The notes below the pieces were generated by a model. It had not been told where the DNA came from. It did no database searches and saw nothing but the letters and a program-made list of their open reading frames with translations. Below, in pieces: positions 35,311 through 45,142 of a stretch of DNA of 64,000 nt (position 1 is the first letter of the stretch; each line of letters begins with the position of its first letter). Source of the DNA: Gemmatimonadota bacterium (lineage in GTDB: Bacteria > Latescibacterota > UBA2968 > UBA8231); contig VXOR01000083.1 of assembly GCA_009840005.1 (NCBI GenBank), forward strand, positions 20,948-84,947, given 5' to 3'. A program made the translations under genes and the position numbers.

Positions 35311-36494
35311 ATCACCCCCCCATCCCGCAACGCCTCCACCTCCACCTCCGTCAGTCCCAAAACGCCGCTCAAGACCTCCTCGGTATGCTGCCCCAACAAG
35401 GGCGCTGGTCCGCGCAACTCGACCGGCGTCGCGGAAAACCGCAGCGGTGAGTTGGCCACCGTCTGCCGACCCGCAACTGGATGCTCCAACTCGACGATCA
35501 TATTCCGCGCCGCCACCTGCTCGTCGCCAAAAACCTGCCCCACATCGCACAACGGCCCGCTTGGTACGCCGACCTCAGCTAGTATAGAGCACCATTCATC
35601 AACGGTTTTCTCAGCCACCACCTTCTCCAACACCGGCTCCAACGCCGCGTGATTCTCCGTGCGCAGCGCATTACTGGCAAAACGCGGATCGTCGGCCAAC
35701 GCGCCCAGACCCAAGGCGTCGCAGAGCTGCCGCCAGAGTCGGTCGTTGCCCGCGGCAATGACGATGTGCCCATCGCGGGCGGCAAAAAACTGGAAAGGAG
35801 TAATGGCCGGATGACGCGACCCAAGCGGCTTGGGCACTTCGCCAGATACGGCGTAGCGGGCGAGGGCGTTTTCCAGCAGTGCGACCTGACAGTCGAGCAT
35901 GGAAATATCGATTTGCTGCCCCTCGCCGGTGCGCCGCGCCCGCTCCAAGGCCGCGAGAATGCCAATGGCCCCAAAAAGAGCCGCACTCAAATCGGCAATT
36001 GACGAGCCAACCCGCACCGGCGGTCCGTCGGGCTCCCCGGTGATACTGGCCAGCCCCCCCATCGCCTGAATGAGCACGTCGTACGCGGGCCGCTGCGCGT
36101 ACGGACCGGTCTGGCCAAAACCCGAAATCGACGCGTACACCAAGCGCGGATACAGCGCGTGTAGGTCCGCGTATCCCAACCCAAAGCGATCCATGCTACC
36201 GGGACGAAAGTTCTCAAGCAACACGTCGCACTCGCCAGCCAAACGCCGCGCCAAATCCTGGCCCCGCTCCTGCCGCAAGTCGATCGTCGTGCTCTTCTTG
36301 CCTCGATTGACGCTGGCAAAGTACGCGCTCTCGCCGTTTTGAAACGGCCCAAATCCCCGCGCCTCGTCGCCCGTGCCCGGCAGCTCGATCTTGATCACTT
36401 CCGCCCCCAAGTCGGCCAATACCATGGACGCGTACGGCCCGGCCAACACCCGCGTCAAGTCGAGTACCCGCACTCCGTCCAATAAATGTTCCAT
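35307..36494 (-). CDS. CaiB/BaiF-family CoA transferase
   Basis: The 395-residue class III CoA transferase has LDGVRVLDLTRVLAGPYA at the start, FRPGSMDRFGLGY and the aspartate that forms the acyl intermediate in QIDISMLDCQ. It moves CoA between carboxylic acids, as in formyl-CoA:oxalate or carnitine pathways. GGAG precedes ATG 36494. It starts 1 base after the GHMP kinase stop. Confidence 0.92.
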   Translation of the reverse strand: MEHLLDGVRVLDLTRVLAGPYASMVLADLGAEVIKIELPGTGDEARGFGPFQNGESAYFASVNRGKKSTTIDLRQERGQDLARRLAGECDVLLENFRPGSMDRFGLGYADLHALYPRLVYASISGFGQTGPYAQRPAYDVLIQAMGGLASITGEPDGPPVRVGSSIADLSAALFGAIGILAALERARRTGEGQQIDISMLDCQVALLENALARYAVSGEVPKPLGSRHPAITPFQFFAARDGHIVIAAGNDRLWRQLCDALGLGALADDPRFASNALRTENHAALEPVLEKVVAEKTVDEWCSILAEVGVPSGPLCDVGQVFGDEQVAARNMIVELEHPVAGRQTVANSPLRFSATPVELRGPAPLLGQHTEEVLSGVLGLTEVEVEALRDGGVI

Positions 36495-36495
36495 C

Positions 36496-38229
36496 TCAAT
36501 CTCCTTGGGGCGCGGCGAGCAAACCGGCTCCTTCGCCGGGCACGGCCACGGCTAGCTCCGGCTCATGGCCCAACTCCGTGCGCAACATCTCTGCAAACGC
36601 GGCGCGGCGTTCCCCATCGACGAACGCACGGTGGACTAACCCGCCGATGTTGCCGCCCCAACCAGCGCCCAGCCGCTGCACGGCCCCCGCCGTTGGTCCC
36701 TCGGCGGAGAGAAACCGATTGACCACCCGAACGGTTCGGTCATAGGCCGGTGTCATCCGCCCGTAGCCCCCCGGCAAAAAACGCAGTTGCGTTCGCTCTT
36801 CTCCGCGCTCGGCCCGCTCTACAAGCTGAGCCAAGACCTCGTCTTCAACCTCTCGGTCCAGATCGCCATCGTGCGAGATGCGGATCAATTCCAAGGCCGT
36901 GGCCATATCGCCTGCATTGAGGTAAGCGAGCATACCGGCCACCCGATCCTGCTCGGCCAAGCCGTAAACACAGCGCCGACGAATAAACAACGGCGTGTCC
37001 TTGGATAAAAGCTGGAACTTGCCGGTGATCTCCCGCTGGTACATTTCCTCAAAGTGCGCTCCGACCCCGGCCTCCTGCGCTTGGGCCGCAATCTGCGCCA
37101 AACTGGTCTTTTTGGGCATATAACCCAAGACCCGGTACAGACCCACGAGCGATATACTTTCGGGTTCGGTCGAGTCGGGGCTTAGCGGCCCTGGAACAAC
37201 ATCCCGGATATAGCGGACCTGCTCGCGCACGGCAATGCTTCTGCCCATCAACCACCTCAAAATCAGTTCCCGGGCGATAAAGGTGCCGAGCGGATAGGCG
37301 ATGACCGTCTCCTCCTTGACGGCCTCGTCGTATTCGCGCACGACGCCGCTGTCGAGCACTATAGCCGCATACTCGTCGGGCAACGCAGCCTCCCCTTGCA
37401 CGCGGGCCGGAAAGACGCCGACGCCGACCAGCTTGCCCGCCTGGCCCAAGATCATCCCTCCGTGATCAGCCGTGCCGCCGCGCGTGCCGCGCATCCACTC
37501 CGAGGTGCCCAGCCCATCGACTAAATCCGCTTCGGGCATATCGCGCCGCGGCACCAATCCGTGAACCCCCATCGTCGCCAGTGCTGTCGCCACCACCAGC
37601 GCCGAAGACGAACTCATGCCCCCGCTGGGCGAGACATTGCTCCACACTAGCCCGTCCAATCCGCCCAAGGCCATGCGACCACGGAAATAACTCTCCAAGT
37701 ACACGAGCTGCCCCTCCACCAGCGCCGACCAATCGCTGGCCAAGGCATTACCCGTGCGCTCTAGGCGCTGGCGGCACACTTGACCTGCGTAGTCCATCAG
37801 CGCCTGCCGCTCGGCCACGCGAGCCTTCGGCAGAATCGCCTCCAAGTCTATTTCAATGGGCTCAAAGCGATCCACGGACGCGCCCGAACTGCGCAGGAAG
37901 CTGGCCAACCGCACTCGCCGACTGGTGGCCGCCCGCGCCACGACCAACGTATCCGCGCCGCGCACGGCCATCCGCACCGAGGGCATGCCTCCGTAGTCAA
38001 TGTGCATACCCATGACGTTCATCTGCCCGGGGCAGCGCGCCACGACCACGCGGCCCCTGCTGCCATAGCGGGCGACAAAGTGCCGCAGGGCCTCCAAGTA
38101 ATTGGCCCGCCAAGCCGCCACCTGTTCCCGCCCGTAGATCCGCCCGAACTCGCCGTCGAAACGACCTTGCTCAATAGCGGCCTGCCACTGGCCTAGACTA
38201 GCTGTATAGGGATTGTTAGAGCGCACCAT
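36496..38229 (-). CDS. GHMP-family sugar kinase, galactokinase-like but long and divergent
   Basis: The 577-residue protein has GHMP motif 1 as CPGQMNVMGMHIDYGG (66-81), motif 2 as SPSGGMSSSSAL (200-211) and motif 3 as GAGWGGNIGG (521-530). Galactokinases have GEHTDYN at motif 1; here the Glu that contacts sugar is Met, and an insertion of about 100 residues lies at 310-420, so the length greatly exceeds the usual 380-400. A non-galactose sugar, such as a uronic acid or arabinose, is likely. It overlaps the TonB receptor end by 14 bases. Confidence 0.82.
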   Translation of the reverse strand: MVRSNNPYTASLGQWQAAIEQGRFDGEFGRIYGREQVAAWRANYLEALRHFVARYGSRGRVVVARCPGQMNVMGMHIDYGGMPSVRMAVRGADTLVVARAATSRRVRLASFLRSSGASVDRFEPIEIDLEAILPKARVAERQALMDYAGQVCRQRLERTGNALASDWSALVEGQLVYLESYFRGRMALGGLDGLVWSNVSPSGGMSSSSALVVATALATMGVHGLVPRRDMPEADLVDGLGTSEWMRGTRGGTADHGGMILGQAGKLVGVGVFPARVQGEAALPDEYAAIVLDSGVVREYDEAVKEETVIAYPLGTFIARELILRWLMGRSIAVREQVRYIRDVVPGPLSPDSTEPESISLVGLYRVLGYMPKKTSLAQIAAQAQEAGVGAHFEEMYQREITGKFQLLSKDTPLFIRRRCVYGLAEQDRVAGMLAYLNAGDMATALELIRISHDGDLDREVEDEVLAQLVERAERGEERTQLRFLPGGYGRMTPAYDRTVRVVNRFLSAEGPTAGAVQRLGAGWGGNIGGLVHRAFVDGERRAAFAEMLRTELGHEPELAVAVPGEGAGLLAAPQGD

Positions 38230-40468
38230 CTACGCTCAGAGAAATGCGACGCAAGGGGCGTATTTTGCGCTCGATCGTCGCGTAGTAATAGTGCAGCGCG
38301 TTGTCCACTCGCAGGTTGATCTGCAGAGGACCTAGCTGGTGGCTCAACTGCACGTCAAGCAAGTAAATGGGCACATAGTCGCGCCCGCACTCGGCAAACA
38401 GGCCGGATACCCGTTCAAAACGGCTGAGGTATTGGAAGTTTACCCGCCCACTCGTGGGCCCGCGCTTCCCCTGGAAACCCAGATTGAGGACGTGGCGCGA
38501 CCGGTAAGGCAGCGGCGCCTGATCGCCGTAGTCGCCGTGGCAATAAGGCGGCAGCACTTGATCCGCATCGAGAAATTCCACGCCATCCACCAAGGTATAA
38601 GCCGCCCTGGCCCCTAAGCCCAGTGGCAAGGCAACTAGGAGCTCGCTTTCAAACCCGCCAACCCGCGCCTGCGCCAAGTTCATAAAGCGGGCTATGGGCA
38701 CAGTCCCTCCAGCATAGGGGTCTGGACGCGCCTCAATGAGTCCTCGGTATTCGTTCCAAAACAGCGCCATATCCAAGGCCAACCACTTCGCCAACTCCTG
38801 CTTGACCCCCACCTCGCTAGACCAAGCCCGCTCGGGCTCCAAGGCGGGATTGGGGCAAACGCGAATACCAGAGGCCTCGGCCTGGGAAAAGACTTCAATC
38901 ACCGCCGGCACGCGAAAGCCCCGACCGAGCGAAGCCCGCAGCGCGGTCGTCTCCGATAGCCGATAGGAAAAGCCGGTCTGGGGACTAAACTCCCCGGTGC
39001 TTTTACTCGCGACTGACGGCACCCCGCACGGCCCTGCTGCCAACCCAGACGCCTCGGAGAGCCGACTCCAGTCGTAGCGCAACCCAACCGTCCACTCGGC
39101 CAGCGGACTAATTTCGTACACGCCTTGGGCGTAGCCGGAGACGGTCATCAAGGAGCGCACGCCGAGAAAGTCGCTAGGTGAGCGCACCAGATCAGCTATC
39201 CCAGCCAGCCCCAGCGTCCAATTCCAACCGCCCAATCCCGTGTAGTCGAACTGACCTTCGCCCGAAATTTTGTGGCCAGCCGAGACCAACCCCCCAGCCG
39301 CCGCGTTGTTGGTAAAATCCGTGCGGTAATACCCCAGCTTGAGCCGGTAACCCAACTCGCTGTGTACCAATCGGTAATACTCGGAATTGAGGTGCAACTT
39401 CCACGAGACGGTATGGGCCGGTGCGTCGTTTTCGGGCACAGATAGTGGATTACTGCGGTCGCGCCACTGGATGAAAACCCCGCGGTCGTCCAGTGCCCAG
39501 TTGCCCATCACGCGCCAATAGCTCGTCGGCGAAAAGCGATGCACTGCCTTGGCGTAGAGGTGGTAGCGACGGCCATCGCCGTTTTGGTGGTACCCCGTGC
39601 CCTGGTTGTGGCCCCCACTCAGCGCCAAGCCGGTTCGACCCAAGACTCGATTGTGGCTTACGTCAAACCCGACAAAGTGCATCGGGGACTCGCGCCAGCG
39701 CCACTGGCTATGCGCCGGCTGGCTATACAACCCGCTGAGCAGCCGAAAGCGGGTGCCCGGCTCGCGCGCCGGATCGCGGGTAAGCACGTTGATTACCCCG
39801 CCCAAAGCCCCCGTCCCGTACAGGGCCGAGCCAGCCCCTTTGACCACCTCCACGCGCTCGACTTGCTGCAGGGGTATGGCATCCCACTTGATGTCGCCTA
39901 TATCCGACGACAGCATGGGAAATCCATCCACCAGCATCAGCAGCCGACTGCCCGTGCCGCGACTGTAGCCGCTCGATCCGCGCACGACGGGCTGGCTACC
40001 TACTTGACTGATGCCCGAGACATAGCGCAGGGGGCCTGTCAGCGAGAAGGCGTTGTGATCGGCGATGCGCTCGGCATCGGCTACTGAGATGCTAATGGGA
40101 GCCTGAGCAAAAGTCTGAGAGCGGCGGGCAGCGGAGACGATTAGTTCGGGAACTTCGACGGCCGTAGGTTCTAAGGCGACAACGCGCTCCTCCTCCCCAG
40201 GAGCAACGCCGCGCAGGGTTTGCGAGCGATAGCCAATATGCGAACAGAGCAGATCGTATTGGCCGGGCGGCAAGCCCTCGATTCGGCAGTAGCCCTCTTC
40301 GTTGGCGTATCCTCCGAATTCCGTCCCCAGTACCGCCAACGTCGCGCCGGGCAGCGGGGTTTGGTCGCTGGCGTCGAAGACGCGGACGACGATATCAGCG
40401 GCCGAGCTCGGCCAGCAATTCAGCAGGCAAAGTGCGCTCGCATAGAGCAGTGCTAAGCTCGGTTTCAT
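38216..40468 (-). CDS. TonB-dependent outer-membrane receptor
   Basis: The 750-residue protein has a signal peptide (about 1-23), an N-terminal carboxypeptidase-regulatory-like domain (about 24-100, LPGATLAVLGTEFGGYANEE), a plug (PVVRGSSGYSRGTGSRLLML and VERVEVVKGAGSALYGTGALGG) and a 22-strand-type barrel to the end. It should import a siderophore, cobalamin or glycan with TonB energy. The start at 40468 lies within the upstream lipoprotein gene, with a 74-base overlap. The neighbouring kinase and transferase favour a sugar substrate, but this is inference. Confidence 0.92.
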   Translation of the reverse strand: MKPSLALLYASALCLLNCWPSSAADIVVRVFDASDQTPLPGATLAVLGTEFGGYANEEGYCRIEGLPPGQYDLLCSHIGYRSQTLRGVAPGEEERVVALEPTAVEVPELIVSAARRSQTFAQAPISISVADAERIADHNAFSLTGPLRYVSGISQVGSQPVVRGSSGYSRGTGSRLLMLVDGFPMLSSDIGDIKWDAIPLQQVERVEVVKGAGSALYGTGALGGVINVLTRDPAREPGTRFRLLSGLYSQPAHSQWRWRESPMHFVGFDVSHNRVLGRTGLALSGGHNQGTGYHQNGDGRRYHLYAKAVHRFSPTSYWRVMGNWALDDRGVFIQWRDRSNPLSVPENDAPAHTVSWKLHLNSEYYRLVHSELGYRLKLGYYRTDFTNNAAAGGLVSAGHKISGEGQFDYTGLGGWNWTLGLAGIADLVRSPSDFLGVRSLMTVSGYAQGVYEISPLAEWTVGLRYDWSRLSEASGLAAGPCGVPSVASKSTGEFSPQTGFSYRLSETTALRASLGRGFRVPAVIEVFSQAEASGIRVCPNPALEPERAWSSEVGVKQELAKWLALDMALFWNEYRGLIEARPDPYAGGTVPIARFMNLAQARVGGFESELLVALPLGLGARAAYTLVDGVEFLDADQVLPPYCHGDYGDQAPLPYRSRHVLNLGFQGKRGPTSGRVNFQYLSRFERVSGLFAECGRDYVPIYLLDVQLSHQLGPLQINLRVDNALHYYYATIERKIRPLRRISLSVDGAL

Positions 40469-40907
40469 GGTCCAATACAGCGAAATTGACCTCAATATCG
40501 ATGTCAGCGACAACCTCCCCAAGGCCGACTTCCACCGGCGCGGGGTGATCGGCTCCAGGCAGGTAATAGCAGCCCAAAAGCGAGGTAAGATCCCAGAACT
40601 GGTCCTCTTGGCGCCAAGCCACGACAATCCACTGATATACGCCTTCCCCATCTAAGGGAACGAAATAGTCGTACGATTCGACTCCGAGCGCGACCTCGGT
40701 GTCCCAGCCATTGATCCTGAAAAAGTCGGCCAGCGAAGCAGGTGGCTCGCGATAGACGGCCACGGCCACCTGCCCCACGTTGGCGGGCCACTCGCCGACA
40801 AAGTGCAACCGACCGGCGATCCCGGTCTGGCCGGTGGCCTCGGCATCGAGACCTCGGTCGCAGCCCCAGCACAAGGCTAGGGCCGCGACCAAACACCAAA
40901 GCCACAC
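40395..40907 (-). CDS. Lipoprotein of unknown function
   Basis: The 170-residue protein has a short signal sequence with lipobox LCWGC and a mature part with predicted beta strands (LHFVGEWPANVGQVAVAVY, GVYQWIVVAWRQ). It may be a surface or periplasmic partner of the TonB receptor, whose start it overlaps by 74 bases in another frame. It starts 6 bases after the preceding lipoprotein stop. No family recognised. Confidence 0.7.
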   Translation of the reverse strand: MWLWCLVAALALCWGCDRGLDAEATGQTGIAGRLHFVGEWPANVGQVAVAVYREPPASLADFFRINGWDTEVALGVESYDYFVPLDGEGVYQWIVVAWRQEDQFWDLTSLLGCYYLPGADHPAPVEVGLGEVVADIDIEVNFAVLDHETELSTALCERTLPAELLAELGR

Positions 40908-40913
40908 GGCCTG

Positions 40914-41432
40914 TTATCCAGCAGCGGCAGCTTCGGCAGCAGCGGCAGCAGCAGCCGAGACTTCGGCGACGTCAAATTCTGCGCCGTTAATGGTTATCGT
41001 CCCGGTAGCAGAAAGGCCGTCGGTGCCGACCGAAAGCTGCATATCGAGTATCAACTCGGCTTCATGCGATCCAGAAAGGGTAACCTCCCCGCTCATCGGA
41101 ATGGGCGTCTGCGTCAGGTCGATGTTCAAGGCACCGTTGGCGATCAACGCGCCATCGGGCGAATAATCCTGCAACGTCCAATCGTTGCCTGAGATCTCTA
41201 CCGATCCGCCGCCTTCCCCCGGCACCGACGTCGTACCGGGGATCAGCGCGGCGAAGAAGATATTTGTAAAAGTAGAGACCAGCGTGCCGTATAGACCGAC
41301 GATTTCAGGCGTTAGCTCAGCCACTGGTTCCGGCTCGGGCTCTACTGGCGTAGAGTCGTCGTCGCCACAGGCGACCAGTACCAGAGCACCACACAGGACC
41401 AAGGCCGTGGTTTTATCCAGCCATTTGCGCAT
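40914..41432 (-). CDS. Lipoprotein with acidic N-terminus and Ala-rich tail
   Basis: The 172-residue protein has a lipobox LVLVAC followed by GDDDSTPVEPEPEP, an acidic linker typical of exported lipoproteins and suggestive of surface exposure. The middle is a beta-rich domain (SGEVTLSGSHEAELILDM) and the end is a near-pure alanine run (SAAAAAAAEAAAAG). Function unknown. It opens the group lipoprotein, lipoprotein, TonB receptor, GHMP kinase, CaiB, DUF418. Confidence 0.75.
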   Translation of the reverse strand: MRKWLDKTTALVLCGALVLVACGDDDSTPVEPEPEPVAELTPEIVGLYGTLVSTFTNIFFAALIPGTTSVPGEGGGSVEISGNDWTLQDYSPDGALIANGALNIDLTQTPIPMSGEVTLSGSHEAELILDMQLSVGTDGLSATGTITINGAEFDVAEVSAAAAAAAEAAAAG

Positions 41433-41506
41433 GATACTATCCTCCTAAAGGGATTAAGTGCGCCAAGCGCCTGCCTGACGCACAGGATGGTAAATGGGCA
41501 CTCCGC

Positions 41507-42613
41507 TCAAGAAGCAGTTTCGCTCCCCCGAACGTAGCGCACCAGAGCTTTTTCGTCCAGTACGCAGCCCAGCCCCGGCTGCATGGGCGTGGGTACGTAC
41601 CCATCGACAAAGGAGATCGGCTCGACGATCAGGTCGTCTTCGCGGGTCCAACTCCCGACAAAATCCGAAGCCATCGTGCAGTTGGGCGCGGCCGCGGCCG
41701 CGTGGACGTACGCGGTATCGACAATGCCCAAGTCGTTGCCCGATCCGTGCCAGCAGCGCAAGCCCGCGGCCGCGGCAACCGCCGCGTTCTTCTGAAAGCC
41801 CACGAGGCTGCCGCCCAAGTTCAGACAATCGACGACCTCGGCCTTGATGGCGCGGATAATCTGCGGCCCGCTCCCCACGTGCATGGCCACCGGCAGGTTG
41901 ATCGCCTCGTGGATCTGGATATAGCCTTCCAAATCGGACTTAGGGATGGGATCCTCAAAGACCTCGACATTGCCCACGGCCTCTAGCTGCTGCGCCAGCT
42001 CGATGGTCTGCTCGGCCGTGTGGAAGCGCTCGTTGGGATCGACCGTCACCTTGAAATCCACGCCGCCGACCTCGCGCATGGCCTGGAGCCTTTCGACCAT
42101 TGGCTCCTCGATCTTGCACTTGATCTTGACGCCTTTGAACCCGTGCTCAAGCGCCCGCTCGACGGCCCGCTTGCCGTCTTCCGGCGTCTGGTGCCCCATC
42201 CAGTAGTCGGCCCTCACCCGGTCGCGCACCGCACCGCCTAAAAGCGCGTGTACTGGCACCTGACGAGCTTTGCCCACCAAGTCAAAAATCGCCATCTCAA
42301 AGGCATCGTACGCCGGCCCGGCCCCCACTGTCGGCAACTCCTCTGTACCGTCGTGCCGATCAGCGAAAATATCCTGCAAGGTCAGTTGCTCGGGATTTTT
42401 GCCCAAGAGCCGAGTCGCTCCTTCCCGGACCTGTTCTATCGGCACGCCGCGCCCAGTCTCGCCCAAGCCCACCAGTTCGGTATCCGTATTCAGACGCACA
42501 ATGTGCTTGGGCATTTGGTCCCACCCGGTTTCGGCGACCCACTCTGGGCTGTGTACCCGTCCGGGGATGGTCGGCACTACTACAGTCCAAATATCGACAG
42601 ACGTTATTTTCAT
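41507..42613 (-). CDS. Enolase-superfamily enzyme (mandelate racemase/muconate lactonizing type)
   Basis: The 368-residue protein has the N-terminal capping domain and a barrel with the KxK base motif in GVKIKCK, metal ligand Asp in VTVDPNERF and Glu in VFEDPIP. The usual third carboxylate is replaced near AMHVGSG, so metal binding may differ. Members dehydrate sugar acids or racemise amino-acid derivatives. It overlaps the M42 peptidase by 4 bases as ATGA. Confidence 0.87.
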   Translation of the reverse strand: MKITSVDIWTVVVPTIPGRVHSPEWVAETGWDQMPKHIVRLNTDTELVGLGETGRGVPIEQVREGATRLLGKNPEQLTLQDIFADRHDGTEELPTVGAGPAYDAFEMAIFDLVGKARQVPVHALLGGAVRDRVRADYWMGHQTPEDGKRAVERALEHGFKGVKIKCKIEEPMVERLQAMREVGGVDFKVTVDPNERFHTAEQTIELAQQLEAVGNVEVFEDPIPKSDLEGYIQIHEAINLPVAMHVGSGPQIIRAIKAEVVDCLNLGGSLVGFQKNAAVAAAAGLRCWHGSGNDLGIVDTAYVHAAAAAPNCTMASDFVGSWTREDDLIVEPISFVDGYVPTPMQPGLGCVLDEKALVRYVRGSETAS

Positions 42614-43674
42614 GGGATAAAACTCGTCTTTGCATCGACGGTTAGGGCAAACTCCGCCAATAGCTGTGCGGTGTGGTCCAAGTCGGCCAAGGACGCGATC
42701 TCGACCGGCGTGTGCATGTAGCGCTGCGGCACGCTGACCAAGCCAGTGGCCACCCCAGCCCGACTAAGTTGTATGGCGTTGGCGTCCGTGCCCGTGCCTC
42801 CCGGCTCGGCTTGGATTTGATAGGGAATTTTCTTCTTTTTGGCCACCTGTACCAGCCGCTCGTACACGACTGGATTGGCGTTGGCCCCGCGCAAAATAAC
42901 TGGACCGCCGCCCAGCTTGCACTCGCCGACTTGGCGCTTGTCAACATCTGGATGGTCCGTTGCCCACGTCACATCCACGGCAATACCCACCAGCGGATCT
43001 ACTCCGTACGCACTAGTCTTGGCTCCCCGCAGCCCCACTTCCTCCTGCACGGTGGCCACCGCATACACCGCGGCGCGGCACTTGCGCTTGGCGCGGCTCG
43101 CCCGCCTGAGCGCCTCAGCGACCACCCAGGCACCGGCTTTATTGTCAATCCCTCGCGACACCACTAATCCATTGCGCAGCTCTTCAAAGTTGGCGTCGTA
43201 GGTCGCTGGATCGCCGATGGCCACCAGTTGACGCGCCTCGTCCGCGTCGGCTGCGCCGATGTCGATCCACAAGTCCTGTTTGTCCGGTACTTTGGTGCGA
43301 TCCGCTGCCTTCATCAGGTGAATGGGCTTTTTGCCCAAGACGCCCAAGACCGGCCCTTGCGCCGTGTGGATGCGCACCTTGCGGCCCGGCACGATCTGCA
43401 AGTCAAAGCCGCCGATGGTGTCAAAGTACAGATAGCCTTTGTCGTCGATGTAAACGATCTGGAAACCCAACTCGTCGGCGTGCCCGGCGAACATGATCTT
43501 GGGGCCGCCAGCTTCGTTGTGGACGCCGATGGTGTTACCGTGGACATCGACTTCGACGCGGTCGGCGAACTTTGCCACCGCGTCCTTCCACACCGCCCGC
43601 ACCGGCCCTTCGTAACCCGAGGGACCAGGGGCACTGAGCAGATCGACGAGAAACCGCTTAGATGCTGGACGCAT
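42610..43674 (-). CDS. M42-family (DAP/glutamyl) aminopeptidase
   Basis: The 354-residue protein has the di-metal site of M42: His in MFAGHADELGF, Asp in SRGIDNKAGAW, Glu-Glu in TVQEEVGLRGA, Asp in AVDVTWATDHPD and His near the end in YMHTPVEIASL. It is a self-assembling cytosolic aminopeptidase. AGGAG precedes ATG 43674; a longer start at 43719 would run into the SSS gene. It lies 10 bases after the symporter and is coupled to the enolase-family gene. Confidence 0.92.
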   Translation of the reverse strand: MRPASKRFLVDLLSAPGPSGYEGPVRAVWKDAVAKFADRVEVDVHGNTIGVHNEAGGPKIMFAGHADELGFQIVYIDDKGYLYFDTIGGFDLQIVPGRKVRIHTAQGPVLGVLGKKPIHLMKAADRTKVPDKQDLWIDIGAADADEARQLVAIGDPATYDANFEELRNGLVVSRGIDNKAGAWVVAEALRRASRAKRKCRAAVYAVATVQEEVGLRGAKTSAYGVDPLVGIAVDVTWATDHPDVDKRQVGECKLGGGPVILRGANANPVVYERLVQVAKKKKIPYQIQAEPGGTGTDANAIQLSRAGVATGLVSVPQRYMHTPVEIASLADLDHTAQLLAEFALTVDAKTSFIP

Positions 43675-43684
43675 GAGTCTCCTT

Positions 43685-45142
43685 CTAATCTGATGTCGCT
43701 GGTTTACAACAGGCACCAATGGCGCAGACCGCCGCGTTGACGACGAGCCCTATCACCCCGGCGTGAAATCCCCAAATCATCGGTTTGCCCCAGAAGGTCA
43801 ACCCCAGTGCCACTGCCAACCCGCACACCATGCCGGTCAGCGCCACCTGCGCCGACAGCCGCTTCCAGTACAGCCCCAGAAAAAAGCACGGCACGACCTG
43901 GATCAAGACCTCGAACTTCAACTCCAACAGCCGCACCAAGGTCGCGTCGGTACCGATCGCCACCGCGACCAGCACGGCGACGATGCCCCACGAGCAAATC
44001 TTGCCCACCTTCGTCAGCTCGGCCTCCGTGGCCTGTGGCCGAAAATACGGCAGGTAAATATCCTTGGTGAACATCGACGAGATCGACAACAGCGCCGAAT
44101 CCGCAGTGGACATCAGCGCCGCCAGCACTGCGGCAAAAATCGCCACCACCAGCCAGTACCCCAGCGCGGACTCGCCCATCACCAGCGCACAGAGCCGGGC
44201 CAGCACCTGTTCACTTTCAGCCTTGGTCAGATCGGGCAACACCACCGCGGCCGTCACACCACACACCAAGGCCACCAACGTAGTAGTAAGCGGCATAAAG
44301 GCCATCAGGGTCAGCGAACGCTTGAGCACCGCGACCGAGCGGCTGGCGTACAGCCGCTGGATTGCCTGCGGGTAAATGGCCGCCCCGCAGCCCAACAGTA
44401 GCGCATAGCTGATCCACTTGTTGGCCCCCTCCAGACTCGGCGCTTGCACCTTGGGCGGATCCATTTCGCTCAGTTGGGCCACCACCTGCCCCAGGCCTCC
44501 ACCTAGATTCTGCGGAATGAGAAAGACCAAGATGCCGAAGCCCAACAGCAGCACGCCCCCCTGCATCACATCCGTCCACGCCACCGAGCGCATCCCCCCC
44601 AAGGTCTCATAGATGACCATAATTATCGCCAAGCCGATAATGCCGTAGCTGCCGGGAATCGCGCCGTCGGTGATCCCCTCGACCGCCGCGCCCATCGCCT
44701 TGAGTTGGGCCAGCGCGTAATTGCCCAGTGCGTAGATCATCAAGATCGTGCTCAAAAGCGTCAGCACCGCCGAGCGGAAGCGGTGCGTAATGTAGTCGCC
44801 AGGGGTGATAAATCCTTCCTTGCGCGCCAGCGCGACCAAGCGCGGGGCAAAGAGCATGTAGCCGACGATGATCGAGAACATAAAGAGCACCGACGCCGTC
44901 CACTCAAAGCCAATGCGGTAGGTCTTACCCGTATAGCCAAAGAGTGTATTGCCGCTGTACTGGGTTGCATAGAGCGTCAAAAAGAGCACCAGCAGGCCCA
45001 TCGAACGCCCCGCCAGATAGAAGTCGGCCATGCTGTTGGAGCGGCGGCGCTTGCGCGCAATCCACCCCACGCCGATCATCGAGACCAGATACAGCCCCAC
45101 CGCGATGAGCGCGCCCGGACCAAACACCATGCCGCCCATCAC
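43685..45142 (-). CDS. Sodium:solute symporter (SSS family, PanF/proline-permease-like)
   Basis: The 485-residue protein has about 13 membrane segments with SSS signatures: MADFYLAGRSMG near the start, YIVGYM-like helix 3, GGMRSVAWTDVMQGGVLLLG and LMSTADSALLSISSM. It imports a small carboxylate, amino acid or sugar with Na+. The ATG at 45142 overlaps the stop of a small membrane protein by 4 bases. The downstream M42 peptidase and enolase-family enzyme suggest an amino-acid-derived or peptide substrate. Confidence 0.92.
   Translation of the reverse strand: MMGGMVFGPGALIAVGLYLVSMIGVGWIARKRRRSNSMADFYLAGRSMGLLVLFLTLYATQYSGNTLFGYTGKTYRIGFEWTASVLFMFSIIVGYMLFAPRLVALARKEGFITPGDYITHRFRSAVLTLLSTILMIYALGNYALAQLKAMGAAVEGITDGAIPGSYGIIGLAIIMVIYETLGGMRSVAWTDVMQGGVLLLGFGILVFLIPQNLGGGLGQVVAQLSEMDPPKVQAPSLEGANKWISYALLLGCGAAIYPQAIQRLYASRSVAVLKRSLTLMAFMPLTTTLVALVCGVTAAVVLPDLTKAESEQVLARLCALVMGESALGYWLVVAIFAAVLAALMSTADSALLSISSMFTKDIYLPYFRPQATEAELTKVGKICSWGIVAVLVAVAIGTDATLVRLLELKFEVLIQVVPCFFLGLYWKRLSAQVALTGMVCGLAVALGLTFWGKPMIWGFHAGVIGLVVNAAVCAIGACCKPATSD

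Noticed and set aside
34836..35587. Plus-strand Pro/Arg-rich frames opposite DUF418
   Set aside because: Shadows of the DUF418 and CaiB genes with no recognisable motifs.
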